Shown one piece after another: positions 26,396-35,928 of a stretch of 64,000 nucleotides of DNA. The notes under the pieces were generated by a model. The model ran no database searches. It was not told the origin of the DNA and saw nothing but the letters and a program-made list of their open reading frames with translations. The stretch comes from Streptomyces zagrosensis (GTDB lineage Bacteria > Actinomycetota > Actinomycetes > Streptomycetales > Streptomycetaceae): positions 62,001 to 126,000 of the forward strand of contig NZ_JACHJL010000020.1 of NCBI RefSeq assembly GCF_014203645.1, read 5' to 3'. The translations under genes and the position numbers were made by a program. Positions within the stretch are counted from its first letter, which is position 1. Each line of letters starts with the position of its first letter.

Positions 26396-26731
26396 TCATG
26401 GCACGGAGGTGAACTCCGCTGATTGGTCGAGCATGAAGGGTGCACCAGGGCTCGTCGGGTTCCAACCCTGGACTCGTGCCTCGCGGATGCTCGCAGCGAC
26501 GTCGGCCGGCCGGATGGGCTCTGCCTTGATGTCGATCCAGTTGCTGGGGTGCGGCTGACCGCTGGTGACGGCCAAGGTCGTGCCGGGCTGGTCGCCATCG
26601 GCGATCTCCACCGCGAAGGTCAGCGGTGCCCAGCACAGTCCCTGCATGTAGGAGGGCTTCCTGCGGATTCGCCAGTGGTACTCGGTCCCATCAACGGTGA
26701 TCCGTCGCGAGCCCTTCTTGTTCAGCGCCAT
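26396..26731 (-). CDS. Unknown small protein
   Basis: A 111-residue cytosolic protein: MALNKKGSRRITVDGTEYHW, then IRRKPSYMQGLCWAPLTFAV, and EPIRPADVAASIREARVQGW near the end. GGGAGGGGG precedes the start. The opening beta strands with an internal RR..V.G..Y.WR.R pattern recur in streptomycete orphan proteins, but I cannot assign a function. It converges with the gene at 25951-26328. Confidence 0.6.
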   Translation of the reverse strand: MALNKKGSRRITVDGTEYHWRIRRKPSYMQGLCWAPLTFAVEIADGDQPGTTLAVTSGQPHPSNWIDIKAEPIRPADVAASIREARVQGWNPTSPGAPFMLDQSAEFTSVP

Positions 26732-26840
26732 CACGCCCCCTCCCCCGTCTCGGACTGTACTGCCCCGGCCTTCCCCTGGGTCCAGTCGAAGGTGAGGGAC
26801 ACTTCAGGCATCGACAACCGCCACTTCGGCTTGACGGGCG

Positions 26841-27284
26841 TTGGCCCAACGCCGGGAAGTTCACGTTTTCATCCTCGCCGACGAGATGAAGGAGACCGCC
26901 GTCGGGTTTTGGACCCGCGCCCACGCCTTCTTCACCCAGGCCGGGATCACCGTCGAACGTGTCCTGACCGACAACGGCTCCTGCTACGCAGCACACCTAT
27001 GGCGCAACTCCCTTGCAGGGCAAGGCATTTCACACAAGCGCACACGGCCGTACCGGCCTCAGACCAACGGCAAGGTCGAGCGCTGCAACCGCACCCTCCT
27101 CGACGAATGGGCCTACGCGAGGCCCTACAGATCCGAGGCCGAACGACGCGACGCCTACCCACAGTGGCTCCACACCTACAATCACCGCCGCGCACACACC
27201 GCACTCAATGGCCAGCCACCCGCCAGCCGCGTCCACAACCTCACGGGTCAGTACACCTCGAGCGTCACCTGGATGTGGCCGTGA
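26841..27284 (+). pseudogene. IS481-family transposase, C-terminal half
   Basis: Integrase-core end: ILADEMKETAVGFWTRAHAF, then ERVLTDNGSCYAAHLW (second catalytic Asp), HKRTRPYRPQTNGKVERCNR (third catalytic Glu) and LHTYNHRRAHTALNGQPPAS. The N-terminal helix-turn-helix and first Asp are missing, so it is dead. Its 3' end meets the truncated gene downstream of ctaD. Confidence 0.85.
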
Positions 27285-27501
27285 GCAGCTGCCGTGTCAG
27301 GGCCACGCGGTGGTTCACGTAGTGGTGTGTGAGGTCCTCGGCCTGGGCGATGGTCAGCCACGGCGGCTTTTTCGTACAGCGTCTGTGCTTCGCGGTGCGC
27401 CTCCTCGCGCGATGGCGGTGCGCGATGAGGAAGCCCTCCGCTTCGGCCGCGATCGCCGTGGTCTCGGGCGGGTGCGAACGTCGGTCGGCGCTCCCTCTCA
27501 C
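27265..27501 (-). pseudogene. Small protein following ctaD, frameshifted and cut short
   Basis: A GTG overlaps the ctaD stop. The frame begins PETTAIAAEAEGFLIAHRHR; the continuation EEAHREAQTLYEKA lies in another frame, and PWLTIAQAEDLTHHYVNHRV is back in the first. Similar short helical proteins follow secondary ctaD genes in streptomycetes as I recall them. The 3' part has been lost at the IS481 junction. Its role is unknown; it may be an assembly partner of the oxidase. Confidence 0.4.
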
Positions 27502-29210
27502 GACCGGTCGCCCTCGTGTCCTTCGGCGTCGATGACGTCGCGTTGGCCGGTGTTCTCCTTCTGGTCGAGTTGGGCGACGTCAGGGTGGTGCAGGTCGAAG
27601 GCGGGGGACTCGGAGCGGATGCGGGGCAGGGTGACGAAGTTGTGGCGGGGCGGCGGGCAGGAGGTGGCCCACTCCAGAGAACGGCCGAAGCCCCAGGGGT
27701 CGTCCACCTCGACGCGCTTGCCGTACTTGGCGGTCTTCCAAACGTTGTACAGGAAGGGCAGCGTGGACAGGCCGAGGAGGAAGGCCCCGATGGAGGAGAT
27801 GGTGTTGAGGGCGGTAAAGCCGTCGGCGTCCAGGTAGTCGGCGTAGCGGCGGGGCATGCCTTCGGCGCCGAGCCAGTGCTGGACGAGGAAGGTGGTATGG
27901 AAGCCGACGAACAGCGTCCAGAAGTGGATCTTCTCCAGCCGGGTGTCGAGCATGGTCCCGGTCATCTTCGGCCACCAAAAGCTGAACCCGCCGAACATGG
28001 CGAAGACGATGGTGCCGAAGAGTACGTAGTGAAAGTGGGCGACGACGAAGTAAGTGTCGGTGACGTGCCAGTCCAGGGGCGGAGAGCCGAGAATCACCCC
28101 GGTCAGGCCGCCGAACAGGAAGGTCACCAGGAAGCCGACCGCCCACAGCATCGGCGGCTCGAAGGAGAGCGAACCCTTCCACATGGTGCCGATCCAGTTG
28201 AAGAACTTCACTCCGGTGGGCACTGCGATCAGATACGTCATGAAGGCGAAGAACGGCAGCAGCACCGCACCGGTCGCGAACATGTGGTGCGCCCACACGG
28301 TCACGGAAAGGCCGGTGATCGCGATGGTGGCGCCGATCAGCCCTATGTAGCCGAAGATCGGCTTGCGCGAGAACACCGGCAGGATCTCGGTGATCACACC
28401 GAAGAACGGCAGCGCCAGGATGTAGACCTCGGGGTGGCCAAAGAACCAGAACAGGTGCTGCCACAAGATGGCCCCGCCGTTCTCCGGGTTGAAGACCTGG
28501 GTGCCGAAGCGCCGGTCGGCCTCGAGCACGAGCAGCGCCGCCGTGAGGACGGGGAAGGCGAGGAGCACGAGGACCGAGGTGAGCAGCACGTTCCAGGTGA
28601 AGATCGGCATCCGGAACATGGTCATGCCCGGCGCGCGCATGCAGATGATGGTCGTGATGAAGTTGACCGCGCCGAGGATGGTGCCGAAGCCGGAGAGCGC
28701 CAGGCCCATGATCCACATGTCCCCGCCGATGTAGGGGGTGCGCTCACTGCTGCTCAGGGGCGTGTAGGCGGTCCAGCCGAAGTCGGCGGCGCCCTGCGGG
28801 GTGAGGAAGCTGCCGAGCACGATCAGCCCGCCGAAGAGGAACAGCCAGTAGGAGAGCATGTTCAGGCGGGGGAAGGCGACGTCCGGGGAGCCGATCTGCA
28901 GGGGCATGATCGCGTTGGCGAAGCCGGCGAACGTCGGGGTGGCGAAGAGCAGCAGCATGATCGTGCCGTGCATGGTGAAAGACTGGTTGTACTGCTCGGC
29001 CGAGAGCAACTGCATCCCCGGGCGGGTCAGCTCCGCCCGGATCGCCATGGCCAGCGCCCCACCCACCATGAAGAACGCGAATGACGTGATCAGATACAGA
29101 TGACCGATCTTCTTATGGTCCGTCGTCGTCAGCCAGGAGACGACCACCCGGCCCTTGCTGCGCCGTCCTTCGGTCGGTACCAGCGTGACCAGATTCTCTT
29201 GAGCAGTCAT
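27498..29210 (-). CDS. Cytochrome c oxidase subunit I
   Basis: A 570-residue heme-copper oxidase subunit with 12 membrane helices. Heme a ligand His lies in SFTMHGTIM; the Cu-B/Tyr site is WFFGHPEVY, followed by WAHHMF; and heme a/a3 ligands lie in VAHFHYVLFG. It would reduce oxygen to water at the membrane and pump protons. ATG 29210 is chosen over 29330 because AAGGAAA precedes it and the protein then starts like other CtaD proteins. No ctaC, ctaE or qcr genes are near, so this is an extra copy that must share subunits with the main oxidase or be specialised. Confidence 0.95.
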   Translation of the reverse strand: MTAQENLVTLVPTEGRRSKGRVVVSWLTTTDHKKIGHLYLITSFAFFMVGGALAMAIRAELTRPGMQLLSAEQYNQSFTMHGTIMLLLFATPTFAGFANAIMPLQIGSPDVAFPRLNMLSYWLFLFGGLIVLGSFLTPQGAADFGWTAYTPLSSSERTPYIGGDMWIMGLALSGFGTILGAVNFITTIICMRAPGMTMFRMPIFTWNVLLTSVLVLLAFPVLTAALLVLEADRRFGTQVFNPENGGAILWQHLFWFFGHPEVYILALPFFGVITEILPVFSRKPIFGYIGLIGATIAITGLSVTVWAHHMFATGAVLLPFFAFMTYLIAVPTGVKFFNWIGTMWKGSLSFEPPMLWAVGFLVTFLFGGLTGVILGSPPLDWHVTDTYFVVAHFHYVLFGTIVFAMFGGFSFWWPKMTGTMLDTRLEKIHFWTLFVGFHTTFLVQHWLGAEGMPRRYADYLDADGFTALNTISSIGAFLLGLSTLPFLYNVWKTAKYGKRVEVDDPWGFGRSLEWATSCPPPRHNFVTLPRIRSESPAFDLHHPDVAQLDQKENTGQRDVIDAEGHEGDRS

Positions 29211-29549
29211 CAGTTTCCTTGCGTACAGGGCAAACGCCGCGATTTCTACCTGGCTACCAGGCCAAGACGCCGCAGGACGCGTTGAGAGGTCTTGCGACAG
29301 ATGCCGAATTGCCGAAACCACGAGACTCACACGGGTGTTTTCTGGCCATCGTGCTCAGTGGTGGTGCTGTGAACGCCCTCGCTGGCGGAGACAGTTGTGC
29401 CGCCGGGCAACCGCCGTGATCCGGGCGTGTCATCGGGTACTCCGACCGTATGGTGGTCGTGAACATCCGCTTGGACATCTCGTTTTCGTCTGCCGATCAA
29501 GAGGCTGACGGGCGGACGCGGGCCGTCCCCGTCCGACAGGCCGATCGCA

Positions 29550-30794
29550 TTGACGTCGCTCGAAGACTCCGCCCGCATGTTCCACGCCCTACTGGGCTCC
29601 AGCCACCTCTGCGCGTTCGAGGAGCTGCCTGCCCTCATCGCCCGCCACGCGACCAAGGCCGGTCTGCATCGCGCACGGTTCTACGTCGCCGATCTGCAGG
29701 AAGTAGTGCTGCGGGAAGTCACCGGGCGCGGAATCGATGCCGGGCAAGGCGGGCAGGAGCTGCGAATCGACACCACGCTGGCGGGCCGGGTCTTCGCCAG
29801 CGGGCGCACACACACGACGACCGTGGACGGCCACTGGCAACACTGGCTCCCGGTGCTCGACGGCACCGAACGCCTCGGCGTCCTAAACGTCGAAACCATG
29901 CACACCCCCGGTGAGCAGACCCGTGCGGCGCTGGAGGACCTGGCGTCCCTTTTGGGCATGCTGCTGGTTTCCAAACGACACCACAGCGACTCCCACGCCC
30001 GCCTTACACGGACCAATCCCATGTCGGTGTCCGCCGAGATGCAGTGGACCCTCATGCCGCCGCGCACCTTTTCGAACAAGCGGGTGACCATCGCCGCCGC
30101 GATGGAACCCGCGTACGCCACCGCCGGCGATGCCTTCGACTACGCCCTGGCCGGCGACACCGCCCACCTCGCGGTCTTCGACGCCATGGGCCACGACACC
30201 TCGGCCGGCCTCACCGCCAACCTCGCCATGGCCACCTGCCGCAGTCAGCGCCGCCAGGGCAAGGGCCTCGTCGAAACACACGACGCCATCGAAGCGAACC
30301 TGATGGAACAGTTCACCCAGAGCCGGTACGCAACAGCAGTCCTGGCCGACCTCGACCTCGCCACCGGCATTCTGACCTGGATCAACTGCGGCCACCACCC
30401 ACCGGTCCTGATCCGCGGCCGTCGCTGGACCACTCACCTCGACTGTCCCCCGACCCACCCCATGGGCACCGGCCTGGGCCTTCCGGTGACCCTGTGTCGC
30501 GAGCATCTTGAGCCGGGCGACCAACTGCTGCTGTACACCGATGGCATCATCGAGGCCCGCGACGACCAAGGCCGCGAGTTCGGCCGTGACCGTTTCGTCG
30601 ACTTCATCATCCGCAGTCAGGCCGACGGCCTGGCCACTCCAGAAACCCTGCGTCGCCTCGTTCACGCCGTACTCGACCACCACAACGGGCGCCTCAACGA
30701 CGACGCCACCGTCCTGCTGTGCGAATGGCACGGCGAGAGCGGCACAGCCGCCTCGGCCCGTATGAAGGGGAGCGCGACAGGTGACGGTGCGTAG
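29550..30794 (+). CDS. GAF-like/PP2C (SpoIIE-type) serine phosphatase
   Basis: A 414-residue protein. Residues about 10-150 form a GAF-like sensor (VFASGRTHTTTVDGHW, LGVLNVET). Residues about 170-395 are a PPM/SpoIIE phosphatase: AGDAFDYALAGD, AVFDAMGHDTSAG, ITWINCGHHPPVLI, LLLYTDGIIEARD and LNDDATVLL supply the metal-binding aspartates. Such enzymes reset anti-sigma-antagonist proteins in stress control. The start is uncertain: TTG 29550 or ATG 29577, neither with a strong ribosome site. It is followed by stress-type genes (SPW, hemerythrin). Confidence 0.85.
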   Translation: MTSLEDSARMFHALLGSSHLCAFEELPALIARHATKAGLHRARFYVADLQEVVLREVTGRGIDAGQGGQELRIDTTLAGRVFASGRTHTTTVDGHWQHWLPVLDGTERLGVLNVETMHTPGEQTRAALEDLASLLGMLLVSKRHHSDSHARLTRTNPMSVSAEMQWTLMPPRTFSNKRVTIAAAMEPAYATAGDAFDYALAGDTAHLAVFDAMGHDTSAGLTANLAMATCRSQRRQGKGLVETHDAIEANLMEQFTQSRYATAVLADLDLATGILTWINCGHHPPVLIRGRRWTTHLDCPPTHPMGTGLGLPVTLCREHLEPGDQLLLYTDGIIEARDDQGREFGRDRFVDFIIRSQADGLATPETLRRLVHAVLDHHNGRLNDDATVLLCEWHGESGTAASARMKGSATGDGA

Positions 30795-30839
30795 CGACCG
30801 GATGCAAACCGCCCGTCTTGTCCTTCCTGTCTAATTTGC

Positions 30840-31330
30840 GTGGGCTGGTACAGATATGGGGGTACCCAGTCAGTACGGGATGTTCCCATCGATGAGGGTC
30901 GCAAGATAATCCTGAACAAAGCAGAAAATAAACCAGAAGCCGTCCAGTCCAGCCGGGGCTTTACCCGGCCGCCCTTGATGCAGGCGCAACGGCAACAGGT
31001 CATCGGCCTTTGCCTGATCATCGGCGCCATCGTGCTGTTCGTCGCCCCCTGGATCGGTCGCCCGCTGGACGTCGGATATCCCGACACGGCCAAGGACGCA
31101 CACCGCAACGAGCTGGCCGTGGGCACAGTCGTCCTGTGCATCGCCATGGCCCGGTTCGCCCGCAATCCCGGCAAGTGGCCCGATGTCATGGTGCTGGCCG
31201 CAGGCGCATGACTGATCGCCTCCCCATGGGCGCTGGGTAACCAGAACACTGAGGTGTTCGACGGCGCCCACGTCGTCGCGTCGCCGTGGGTATCGTGTTC
31301 ATGGTGCTGGCGGCCCTGTCCTTGGCGTTG
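30840..31330 (+). pseudogene. SPW-repeat membrane protein with an in-frame stop
   Basis: Two SPW-type repeats, each a pair of membrane helices: QQVIGLCLIIGAIVLFVAPW with FARNPGKWPDVMVLAAGA, a TGA stop at 31209-31211, then LIASPWALGNQNTEVFDGA and, after an indel, GIVFMVLAALSLALPAIAQR. The stop replaces the Trp expected in GAWLIASPW (TGG to TGA). The translated part would be 123 residues with the first repeat only. The start near 30840 is uncertain. Confidence 0.65.
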
Positions 31331-31657
31331 CCGGCCATAGCGCAGCGCCGCGGCGCCCGGGAGACCGGCCCCAAGTGCCGAACACGAAGCCGTGAAGCAC
31401 GTGGGCCAGCTTCCGTGTCCGTGGCATCGAACTTCAGATTCTGATTGCGGGCGATCGTCACACCCGTGGGTTTCCGAGCAGGAGTGCGGCCAGGCAGAAC
31501 TGTTCCCTCAGAGGTGAGCGCCTGCCGTCCGGTCGCCCTCCGCTCGTCCTGGTGGCCGCTCAAGGCGGACATCGATAAGGCCCTCACCGCGCCTGGCATC
31601 CCATCCGGATGCAGGCAGCAGGATCGGGTACCCGGGCAGCCGGACGAAGGGGATTGC

Positions 31658-32050
31658 ATGGACCAGGTGGAGTGTCACGAATCCGCGCATGCGCTCACCG
31701 TCTCCCACGGTTTGTTCGATGTCGTGGGTGGGCTCTGGCCGTTGGTGCACCGGGGCAGCTTCGAGAAAGCCTTCGGGCCGAAGACAGACGTATGGCTGCA
31801 ACGGACGACCGGCGGACTGCTGGTGTCCGTGGGCATCGCCCAACTCGCAGCGGCTACGGAGCCGCAAGGCTTCGCACACGCCCGCCGTGTGGGCCTGGGT
31901 ACTGCCCTGACCCTGCTGGCCATCGATCTCATCTACGTGGCCAAGGGCCGAATCCGCCCCACGTACCTGCTGGACGCCGCGATGGAGGCGGGCTGGATCA
32001 CGGCATGGCGCCGGACTACCCGTGGCAACAGCGCGTGCGGAGGCAGGTAG
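31658..32050 (+). CDS. Small membrane protein of unknown function
   Basis: A 130-residue protein with GLFDVVGGLWPLVHRGSFEK, a GPKTDVWLQRTTGG segment and hydrophobic stretches at about 55-70 and 85-105 (VGLGTALTLLAIDLIYVAKG), then YLLDAAMEAGWITAW. This pattern recurs in actinobacteria without a named function. ATG 31658 has AAGGGG ahead. Its neighbours suggest a stress locus. Confidence 0.65.
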   Translation: MDQVECHESAHALTVSHGLFDVVGGLWPLVHRGSFEKAFGPKTDVWLQRTTGGLLVSVGIAQLAAATEPQGFAHARRVGLGTALTLLAIDLIYVAKGRIRPTYLLDAAMEAGWITAWRRTTRGNSACGGR

Positions 32051-32118
32051 GCGCCGGTGAAGGGTGCCTACCTGCGCAGATGACCACTGATGTGAAACGT
32101 CCGGTATGGAGATCAAAG

Positions 32119-32283
32119 ATGAGCGAGCAGACACCGCCACAGGCCGAGGGTGAGCGAGGGCCAAGCACCGCCCTGGACGAGCGGCCGACGTCCGACGCTC
32201 ACCAGGCGCCCCGCACGACCCCCTCGCAGGCAGAAGGAGAAGACGCAGCAGAAGAAAGCGTCGAGACCACCGAAAAAGGCTGA
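32119..32283 (+). CDS. Small acidic disordered protein
   Basis: A 54-residue protein, MSEQTPPQAEGERGPSTALD and so on, rich in Glu, Pro, Thr and Ala with no hydrophobic core, so probably disordered. GGAG precedes the ATG. It ends 17 bases before the hemerythrin gene and is probably co-transcribed. It contains two copies of a P..Q-A-E-G-E motif. Confidence 0.5.
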   Translation: MSEQTPPQAEGERGPSTALDERPTSDAHQAPRTTPSQAEGEDAAEESVETTEKG

Positions 32284-32300
32284 GAAAAGGAAAAGCCACC

Positions 32301-32996
32301 ATGTCCATGAACGCGAACGCCGATACGAGTATCAGGCATCGGACCGTCGAGGAACTGGGCGGTGAAGCAAGCGTCCTGGCAAGGCAACGCCGCGACCATG
32401 CTGAGATGGACCGGCTGATGGCACGGCATCAGTCGCTGCCGGACGGTACGGAACGGGAGCGCACACTGAAGCAGCTTGTCCAGCTTGTCTTTAGCCACGC
32501 GTTCGCGGAGGAAACCGTGTTGTGGCCCGCTGTGCGGCGTTGCGTCACAGGCGGGGACGAGCTAACCGCCCAGGTCGAGGACGAACATCAGCAGATCAAC
32601 GACCTCACCACCGACATCAAACGACTGCGTCCCGGCGATCGCGAGCGCGAGGAGAAGATACGACGGGTCTTCTCCCTGATACGGCAGGACATCAGGGACG
32701 AGGAGGACGAACTCCTACCCAGGCTGCAGGACGCCATGGGCACCTCCCAATTGCGGCGGCTCGGCGCCGCCTGGGAAACCGTACGAAAGAGCGCCCCCAC
32801 TCACCCGCACCCTGCCGTGCCTTGGCGACCGCCCGGCAACGCGCTCCTCGGGGTGCCGTTGAGCTGTTATGACCGGATTCGTGACGGACTCCGCCCAAGC
32901 ACGTCCACGACTGCCAGCAAGGCGCAGGTCATCACACTGACCAGCGTGCTCTCCGTCGCCGCAGCCATCGCAGTGATACGACGCAAACAGCGATGA
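32301..32996 (+). CDS. Hemerythrin HHE domain protein with C-terminal membrane anchor
   Basis: A 231-residue protein. Iron-ligand blocks of the four-helix bundle are RRDHAEMDRLM (about 31-41), FSHAFAEETVLWPAV (about 62-76), EDEHQQIND (about 93) and IRDEEDELLPRL (about 134). In place of the last His-x-x-x-Glu pair it has DEEDELL, so the metal site may be altered. The last 25 residues (ITLTSVLSVAAAIAVIRRKQ) look like a membrane tail anchor. Family roles include oxygen, NO or iron sensing. Confidence 0.85.
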   Translation: MSMNANADTSIRHRTVEELGGEASVLARQRRDHAEMDRLMARHQSLPDGTERERTLKQLVQLVFSHAFAEETVLWPAVRRCVTGGDELTAQVEDEHQQINDLTTDIKRLRPGDREREEKIRRVFSLIRQDIRDEEDELLPRLQDAMGTSQLRRLGAAWETVRKSAPTHPHPAVPWRPPGNALLGVPLSCYDRIRDGLRPSTSTTASKAQVITLTSVLSVAAAIAVIRRKQR

Positions 32997-33104
32997 GACC
33001 TGGCCCTGCGCAGGAGTGCCCTGCCGCAGCAGACACCGCCGGGCGACCTAGCCACGGCTTGCGCGCTCACGGAATTCGACTTCCTGCTGCACCGGGTAGG
33101 AGAA

Positions 33105-33686
33105 GTGAAGACGGTGACCATCTCCCGGAGCGGTCCGCGCTGGTTCGCGGCGTTCAATGTGCGGCTGCCAGCGCCGCCCGTGGCCGTGGCGACGCGGGCC
33201 CAGCGCCGACGGGGCGCGGCCGGTATGGGCTTGGGCGTGGAGGTCATCCAGCGACCTTCCAGCCGGTCCGCCTGCGGGGGGCCACGCAGCGTGCCGAAGT
33301 CGCATGTTCAGGTCGCGGCGCAGCGGGCTGATGCCCAGCACCACCCGACCAAGGCCTTGGCCATCCAGTTCGCGCAGGTCGTGATCGAGAACCTGAAGGT
33401 CAAGAACATGTCGAAATCAGCGAAGGGCACGCTGGAGGAGCCGGGCAGCAACGTGCGGCAAAAGGCCGGGCTGAACCGGGCCTCGCTGGATGTGGGCTTC
33501 GGGGAGGTTCGCCGTCAGCTCGCGTACGAGACGGGCTGGTACGGCTCCGGTCTGAGCGCGGTGAGATCCGGCCACACCTCTCAGACCTGCCACCGTTGCG
33601 GGCACGTGGACAGCAAATTCCGGCGCACCCGCTCGGTGTGCGTATGCACGGCATGGGCACCCGGTGCGGTGACGACCCCGAGGTGA
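33105..33686 (+). pseudogene. TnpB (IS200/IS605) RNA-guided nuclease remnant
   Basis: Only the C-terminal half is readable: KALAIQFAQVVIENLKVKNM (RuvC-II Glu), KAGLNRASLDVGFGEVRRQL, then SGHTSQTCHRCGHVDSKFRR with the zinc ribbon. The first part (VTISRSGPRWFAAF) is the end of the beta-barrel domain, fused by deletion. The final Asp block and last Cys pair are altered, so it is dead. No TnpA gene or element ends are visible. Confidence 0.75.
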
Positions 33687-33779
33687 GGATGGTGCCGGTG
33701 ACCGAGTACGTATGTTCCTGCACGATGCCCGCGCGGTGCGTCGGCATCACGACCGGCCGATCCGCCGTCTGAGCCCGTC

Positions 33780-34088
33780 ATGGCACGCGCCAAGCAGTAC
33801 GCCGTGGCCGCCTCCGGGCAGTGGACGGACGAGGAGGAGGGGCGCCGCCGCCTGCCGGCCGGTGAGGTGCACGCCTGGGAGCCGGGCCTGAACCAGACCG
33901 TCTGCGGGCTGTCTCTCAGCCGCTCTCAGTTGATCCGCTTCGCGCACGTCACCTGGCCCGAGACCTTCCCGGAGTCCGGGGGCGCGGCCGACCGGGTCCA
34001 GCGGATGTGCCCGCGCTGCGCCTCGGTCGCCGGACGCCGTGGCGGCGACGCGCGCCCGCGATGGCACCGCACCAACCCCCGGCCGTGA
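33780..34088 (+). CDS. Unknown small protein with CxxC motif
   Basis: A 102-residue protein: VHAWEPGLNQTVCGLSLSRS near residue 32 and MCPRCASVAG near 76, which together could bind one zinc ion. Short proteins with this His/Cys layout are common in streptomycetes. It ends 41 bases before recQ on the same strand. Confidence 0.55.
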   Translation: MARAKQYAVAASGQWTDEEEGRRRLPAGEVHAWEPGLNQTVCGLSLSRSQLIRFAHVTWPETFPESGGAADRVQRMCPRCASVAGRRGGDARPRWHRTNPRP

Positions 34089-34129
34089 ACGTCGGCGGGG
34101 CGAACCGACGCCGAGGAGTGAGGCCGAAC

Positions 34130-35851
34130 ATGCCGAAGGAACGGGAGCCCGGCGTCCGTGACCGTCTGGAGCGGCCGGCCGCCGACGTGTTCGGCTGGCG
34201 AGAGCTGCGGCCGGGACAGTCGGCCGCTATGGAAGCGGTCATGGCGGGTGGGGACACCCTGGTGGTCATGCCGACCGGTGCGGGCAAGTCGGCGGTGTAC
34301 CAGGTGACGGGGCTGTCGCTGCCCGGACCCACCGTCGTGGTGTCCCCCCTCATCGCCCTGCAACGGGATCAGATCGCCGGACTACTGAGCCACGACGCTC
34401 CGGAGGCCGTCGCCGTCAACTCCGCCCAGTCGGCCCGGGAGACGGAGGCCGCCTGGGCGGAGGTGCAGCACGGTGCTGCCGAGTTCCTGTTCTTCTCCCC
34501 CGAGCAGCTGACGAAGGACGAGGTGATCGAGCGTTTGGCCCGGGCCGCGCCCTCGCTGTTCGTCGTCGACGAGGCGCAGTGCGTGGCCGCCTGGGGCCAC
34601 GACTTCCGTCCCGACTACCTGCGCCTGGCCCATGCGGTCCAGCGGGTGGGTAGACCGCCGGTCCTCGCCCTGACGGCGACGGCCGCCCCTCCCGTGCGCG
34701 AGGAGATCGTGCAGCGGCTGGAGATGGGGGAACCCGCGCTGGTCGTGGCCGGTTTCGACCGGCCGAACATCGCCTTGGAGGTGCGCCGCTTCCGGCACGA
34801 CGCTGACAAGCGCCGGGCGGTGGTGGAGCGCGCCGCGGCGGAGCCCAAGCCCGGCATCGTCTACACGGCGACGCGCAAGGACACCGAGGAGTACGCGGCC
34901 GAACTCTCCGGGCTGGGCCTGTCGGCCGCCGCCTACCACGCCGGGCTGACCTCCGGTGAGCGCTCCCGGGCGCACGACGCCTTCCTGGCCGGCGACACCG
35001 ACGTGGTGGTCGCCACCTCCGCCTTCGGCATGGGCATCGACAAGGAGGACGTACGGTTCGTGCTCCACGCCTCCGTGCCCGGTTCGCTCGACGCCTACTA
35101 CCAGGAGATCGGGCGTGCCGGCCGTGACGGCGCATCCGCCCTCGCCGTCCTGCACTACCGGTCGCAGGACAGCGGCCTGCAGCACCTCTTCGCCGCTCGC
35201 GCCCCCGACGAGGAGACCCTCGGCGCGGTCGCGGAGCGGATTTGGGAACACGACGGCCCTGTCGGGTCGGACGAGGTCGGCGAGCAGGCGAAACTGTCGC
35301 GGCGGCGCGTGACGGCCGCCGTCAACCTCCTGGAACAGGCGGGAGCCGTACGCACCGACGCCGACGGCCGGGTGCGGTCCGTTCCCGACGTGACGGCCGA
35401 GGACGCCACCGCGCGGGCCGCGGAGGAGGCGGAGGCCCGCAAGAGGCTGGAACGGTCGAGGTTGGAGATGGTGCTCGGGTACGCGGAAACCACGGGCTGC
35501 CGCCGTCGCTTCCTGCTCGGATACTTCGGCGAGCCGTACGAAGCTCCCTGCGGCAACTGCGACGTGTGCGCGCCCACCGCGCCCGACTCGTCCGCCTCAT
35601 CCGACTCGTCCGACCGCGCGGTCATCGACGGGGTGCAGGACCCGGGCGATCCCCGGCCGGGCCATCCGGCGTCCGCCGCCTACCCGGCGGGCACCGCGGT
35701 GCGACACCGTGAGTGGGGCGACGGCACGGTGATGAGCGAGGAAGGCGACCGGATCACGGTCCTCTTCGACTCGATGGGCTACCGGACCCTGTCCCTGACG
35801 GCGATCGCCGGGAAAGGGCTGCTGGACACGCGCACGGACCCCGCCGGCTGA
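34130..35851 (+). CDS. ATP-dependent DNA helicase RecQ
   Basis: A 573-residue 3'-5' helicase. Motif 0 LRPGQSAAME, Walker A MPTGAGKSAVYQ, motif II VVDEAQCVAAWGHDFRPDY, motif III LTATAAPPV, then motifs V-VI FGMGIDKEDVRFVLHASV and QEIGRAGRDG. The zinc domain follows (CRRRFLLGYFGEPYEAPCGN then CDVC). There is no HRDC domain; instead the C-terminus (HREWGDGTVMSEEGDRITVL) is a small SH3-like module seen in some actinobacterial RecQ proteins. ATG 34130 is chosen for GAGGAG upstream and for the family start. Confidence 0.92.
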   Translation: MPKEREPGVRDRLERPAADVFGWRELRPGQSAAMEAVMAGGDTLVVMPTGAGKSAVYQVTGLSLPGPTVVVSPLIALQRDQIAGLLSHDAPEAVAVNSAQSARETEAAWAEVQHGAAEFLFFSPEQLTKDEVIERLARAAPSLFVVDEAQCVAAWGHDFRPDYLRLAHAVQRVGRPPVLALTATAAPPVREEIVQRLEMGEPALVVAGFDRPNIALEVRRFRHDADKRRAVVERAAAEPKPGIVYTATRKDTEEYAAELSGLGLSAAAYHAGLTSGERSRAHDAFLAGDTDVVVATSAFGMGIDKEDVRFVLHASVPGSLDAYYQEIGRAGRDGASALAVLHYRSQDSGLQHLFAARAPDEETLGAVAERIWEHDGPVGSDEVGEQAKLSRRRVTAAVNLLEQAGAVRTDADGRVRSVPDVTAEDATARAAEEAEARKRLERSRLEMVLGYAETTGCRRRFLLGYFGEPYEAPCGNCDVCAPTAPDSSASSDSSDRAVIDGVQDPGDPRPGHPASAAYPAGTAVRHREWGDGTVMSEEGDRITVLFDSMGYRTLSLTAIAGKGLLDTRTDPAG

Positions 35852-35928
35852 GTACCGCACCGGGCCGGGAACGCGACACCGGCAGGCATCGCAGCACACG
35901 GTGCATGACGCGAACGGACTGCACGATC

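Noticed and set aside
27516..29084. A 522-codon open frame on the plus strand
   Set aside because: It lies opposite ctaD and reads as Gly/Glu/Val/His-rich shadow sequence.
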